Origin: Gammaproteobacteria bacterium
GTDB lineage: Bacteria; Pseudomonadota; Gammaproteobacteria; Pseudomonadales; Azotimanducaceae
Length of the DNA: 53,509 bases
NCBI GenBank assembly: GCA_009841615.1
Contig: VXLL01000006.1
Coordinates: 1-53,509 of the forward strand
Direction: 5' to 3'
A model generated the notes under the pieces. That model did not search any database, was not told where the DNA came from, and saw nothing but the letters and a program-made list of their open reading frames with translations. The translations under genes and the position numbers were made by a program. The stretch's first letter is position 1; each line of letters opens with the position of its first letter. Below are positions 53,503 to 53,509 of the stretch, piece after piece.

Positions 53503-53509
53503 GGAAATA

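Noticed and set aside
1..53509. Search for tRNA genes, rRNA, CRISPR arrays, insertion sequences and prophage genes
   Set aside because: No tRNA T-loop with acceptor pairing, no regular repeat-spacer pattern and no transposase or phage motif was recognised in any gap or frame.

Overview
The window is a gene-dense stretch of a gammaproteobacterial chromosome of moderate GC (judged by eye). Evidence is the order and content of hallmark clusters: surA-lptD, ibaG-murA / yrbG-kdsC-lptCAB-rpoN-hpf-ptsN-rapZ-npr, mreBCD-yhdP-tldD-pmbA, and prmA-purH-purD with coq7. A NaChBac-type ion channel, a SulP anion transporter and a Na+/Ca2+ exchanger homologue would suit a marine or saline habitat, but that is inference. 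No rRNA, tRNA, CRISPR array, insertion sequence or phage gene was recognised.

Layout. 1-3.4 kb (minus): outer-membrane assembly (partial surA, lptD). 3.4-6.5 kb (plus): MurNAc recycling (amgK, murU), then rpe and gph. 6.6-12.5 kb (plus): an accessory-looking block with a voltage-gated channel whose filter looks calcium-type, a translationally coupled exported propeller-amidohydrolase, an exported hydrolase-fold protein lacking its nucleophile, and a frameshifted GT4 glycosyltransferase. 12.7-16 kb: PEBP-like protein, SulP transporter, and an unusual OsmC-VOC fusion. 16-21.3 kb (minus): unknown exported protein-prmA-purH-purD-coq7. 21.4-26.1 kb: acyltransferase, sucrase/ferredoxin-like protein, CinA-like protein, a DUF1932-type dehydrogenase and a PA0069-type radical SAM protein. 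26.1-26.8 kb: the longest non-coding stretch, with an 11-bp inverted repeat. 26.8-31.1 kb: NfeD-SPFH pair, VOC protein, orphan YejF-type double ATPase. 31.2-34.6 kb: fur, zapE, murA, ibaG. 34.8-42.6 kb (plus): lpt/rpoN/PTS-Ntr block and a DsbA-like protein. 42.7-51.9 kb (minus): mreBCD, yhdP, tldD, pmbA. 52.2 kb to the end: gatC and the start of gatA.

How the genes work together. Much of the window serves the envelope: LPS export (LptA, LptB, LptC, LptD), its chaperone (SurA), disulfide chemistry (DsbA-like; LptD keeps all four conserved Cys), Kdo synthesis (KdsC), peptidoglycan precursor synthesis and recycling (MurA, AmgK, MurU), the elongation scaffold (MreBCD) and the AsmA-like protein YhdP. 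RapZ, Npr and PtsN form the usual regulatory arm beside RpoN.

Several conserved clusters lack members found in well-known relatives: kdsD between yrbG and kdsC, mla genes before ibaG, dusB-fis between prmA and purH, maf-rng between mreD and yhdP. Many starts are TTG or GTG, and stop/start overlaps of the form TTGA/GTGA recur. Three genes (GT4, zapE 5' end, gatA 3' end) each look broken by a single base, so residual assembly indels are a real possibility.
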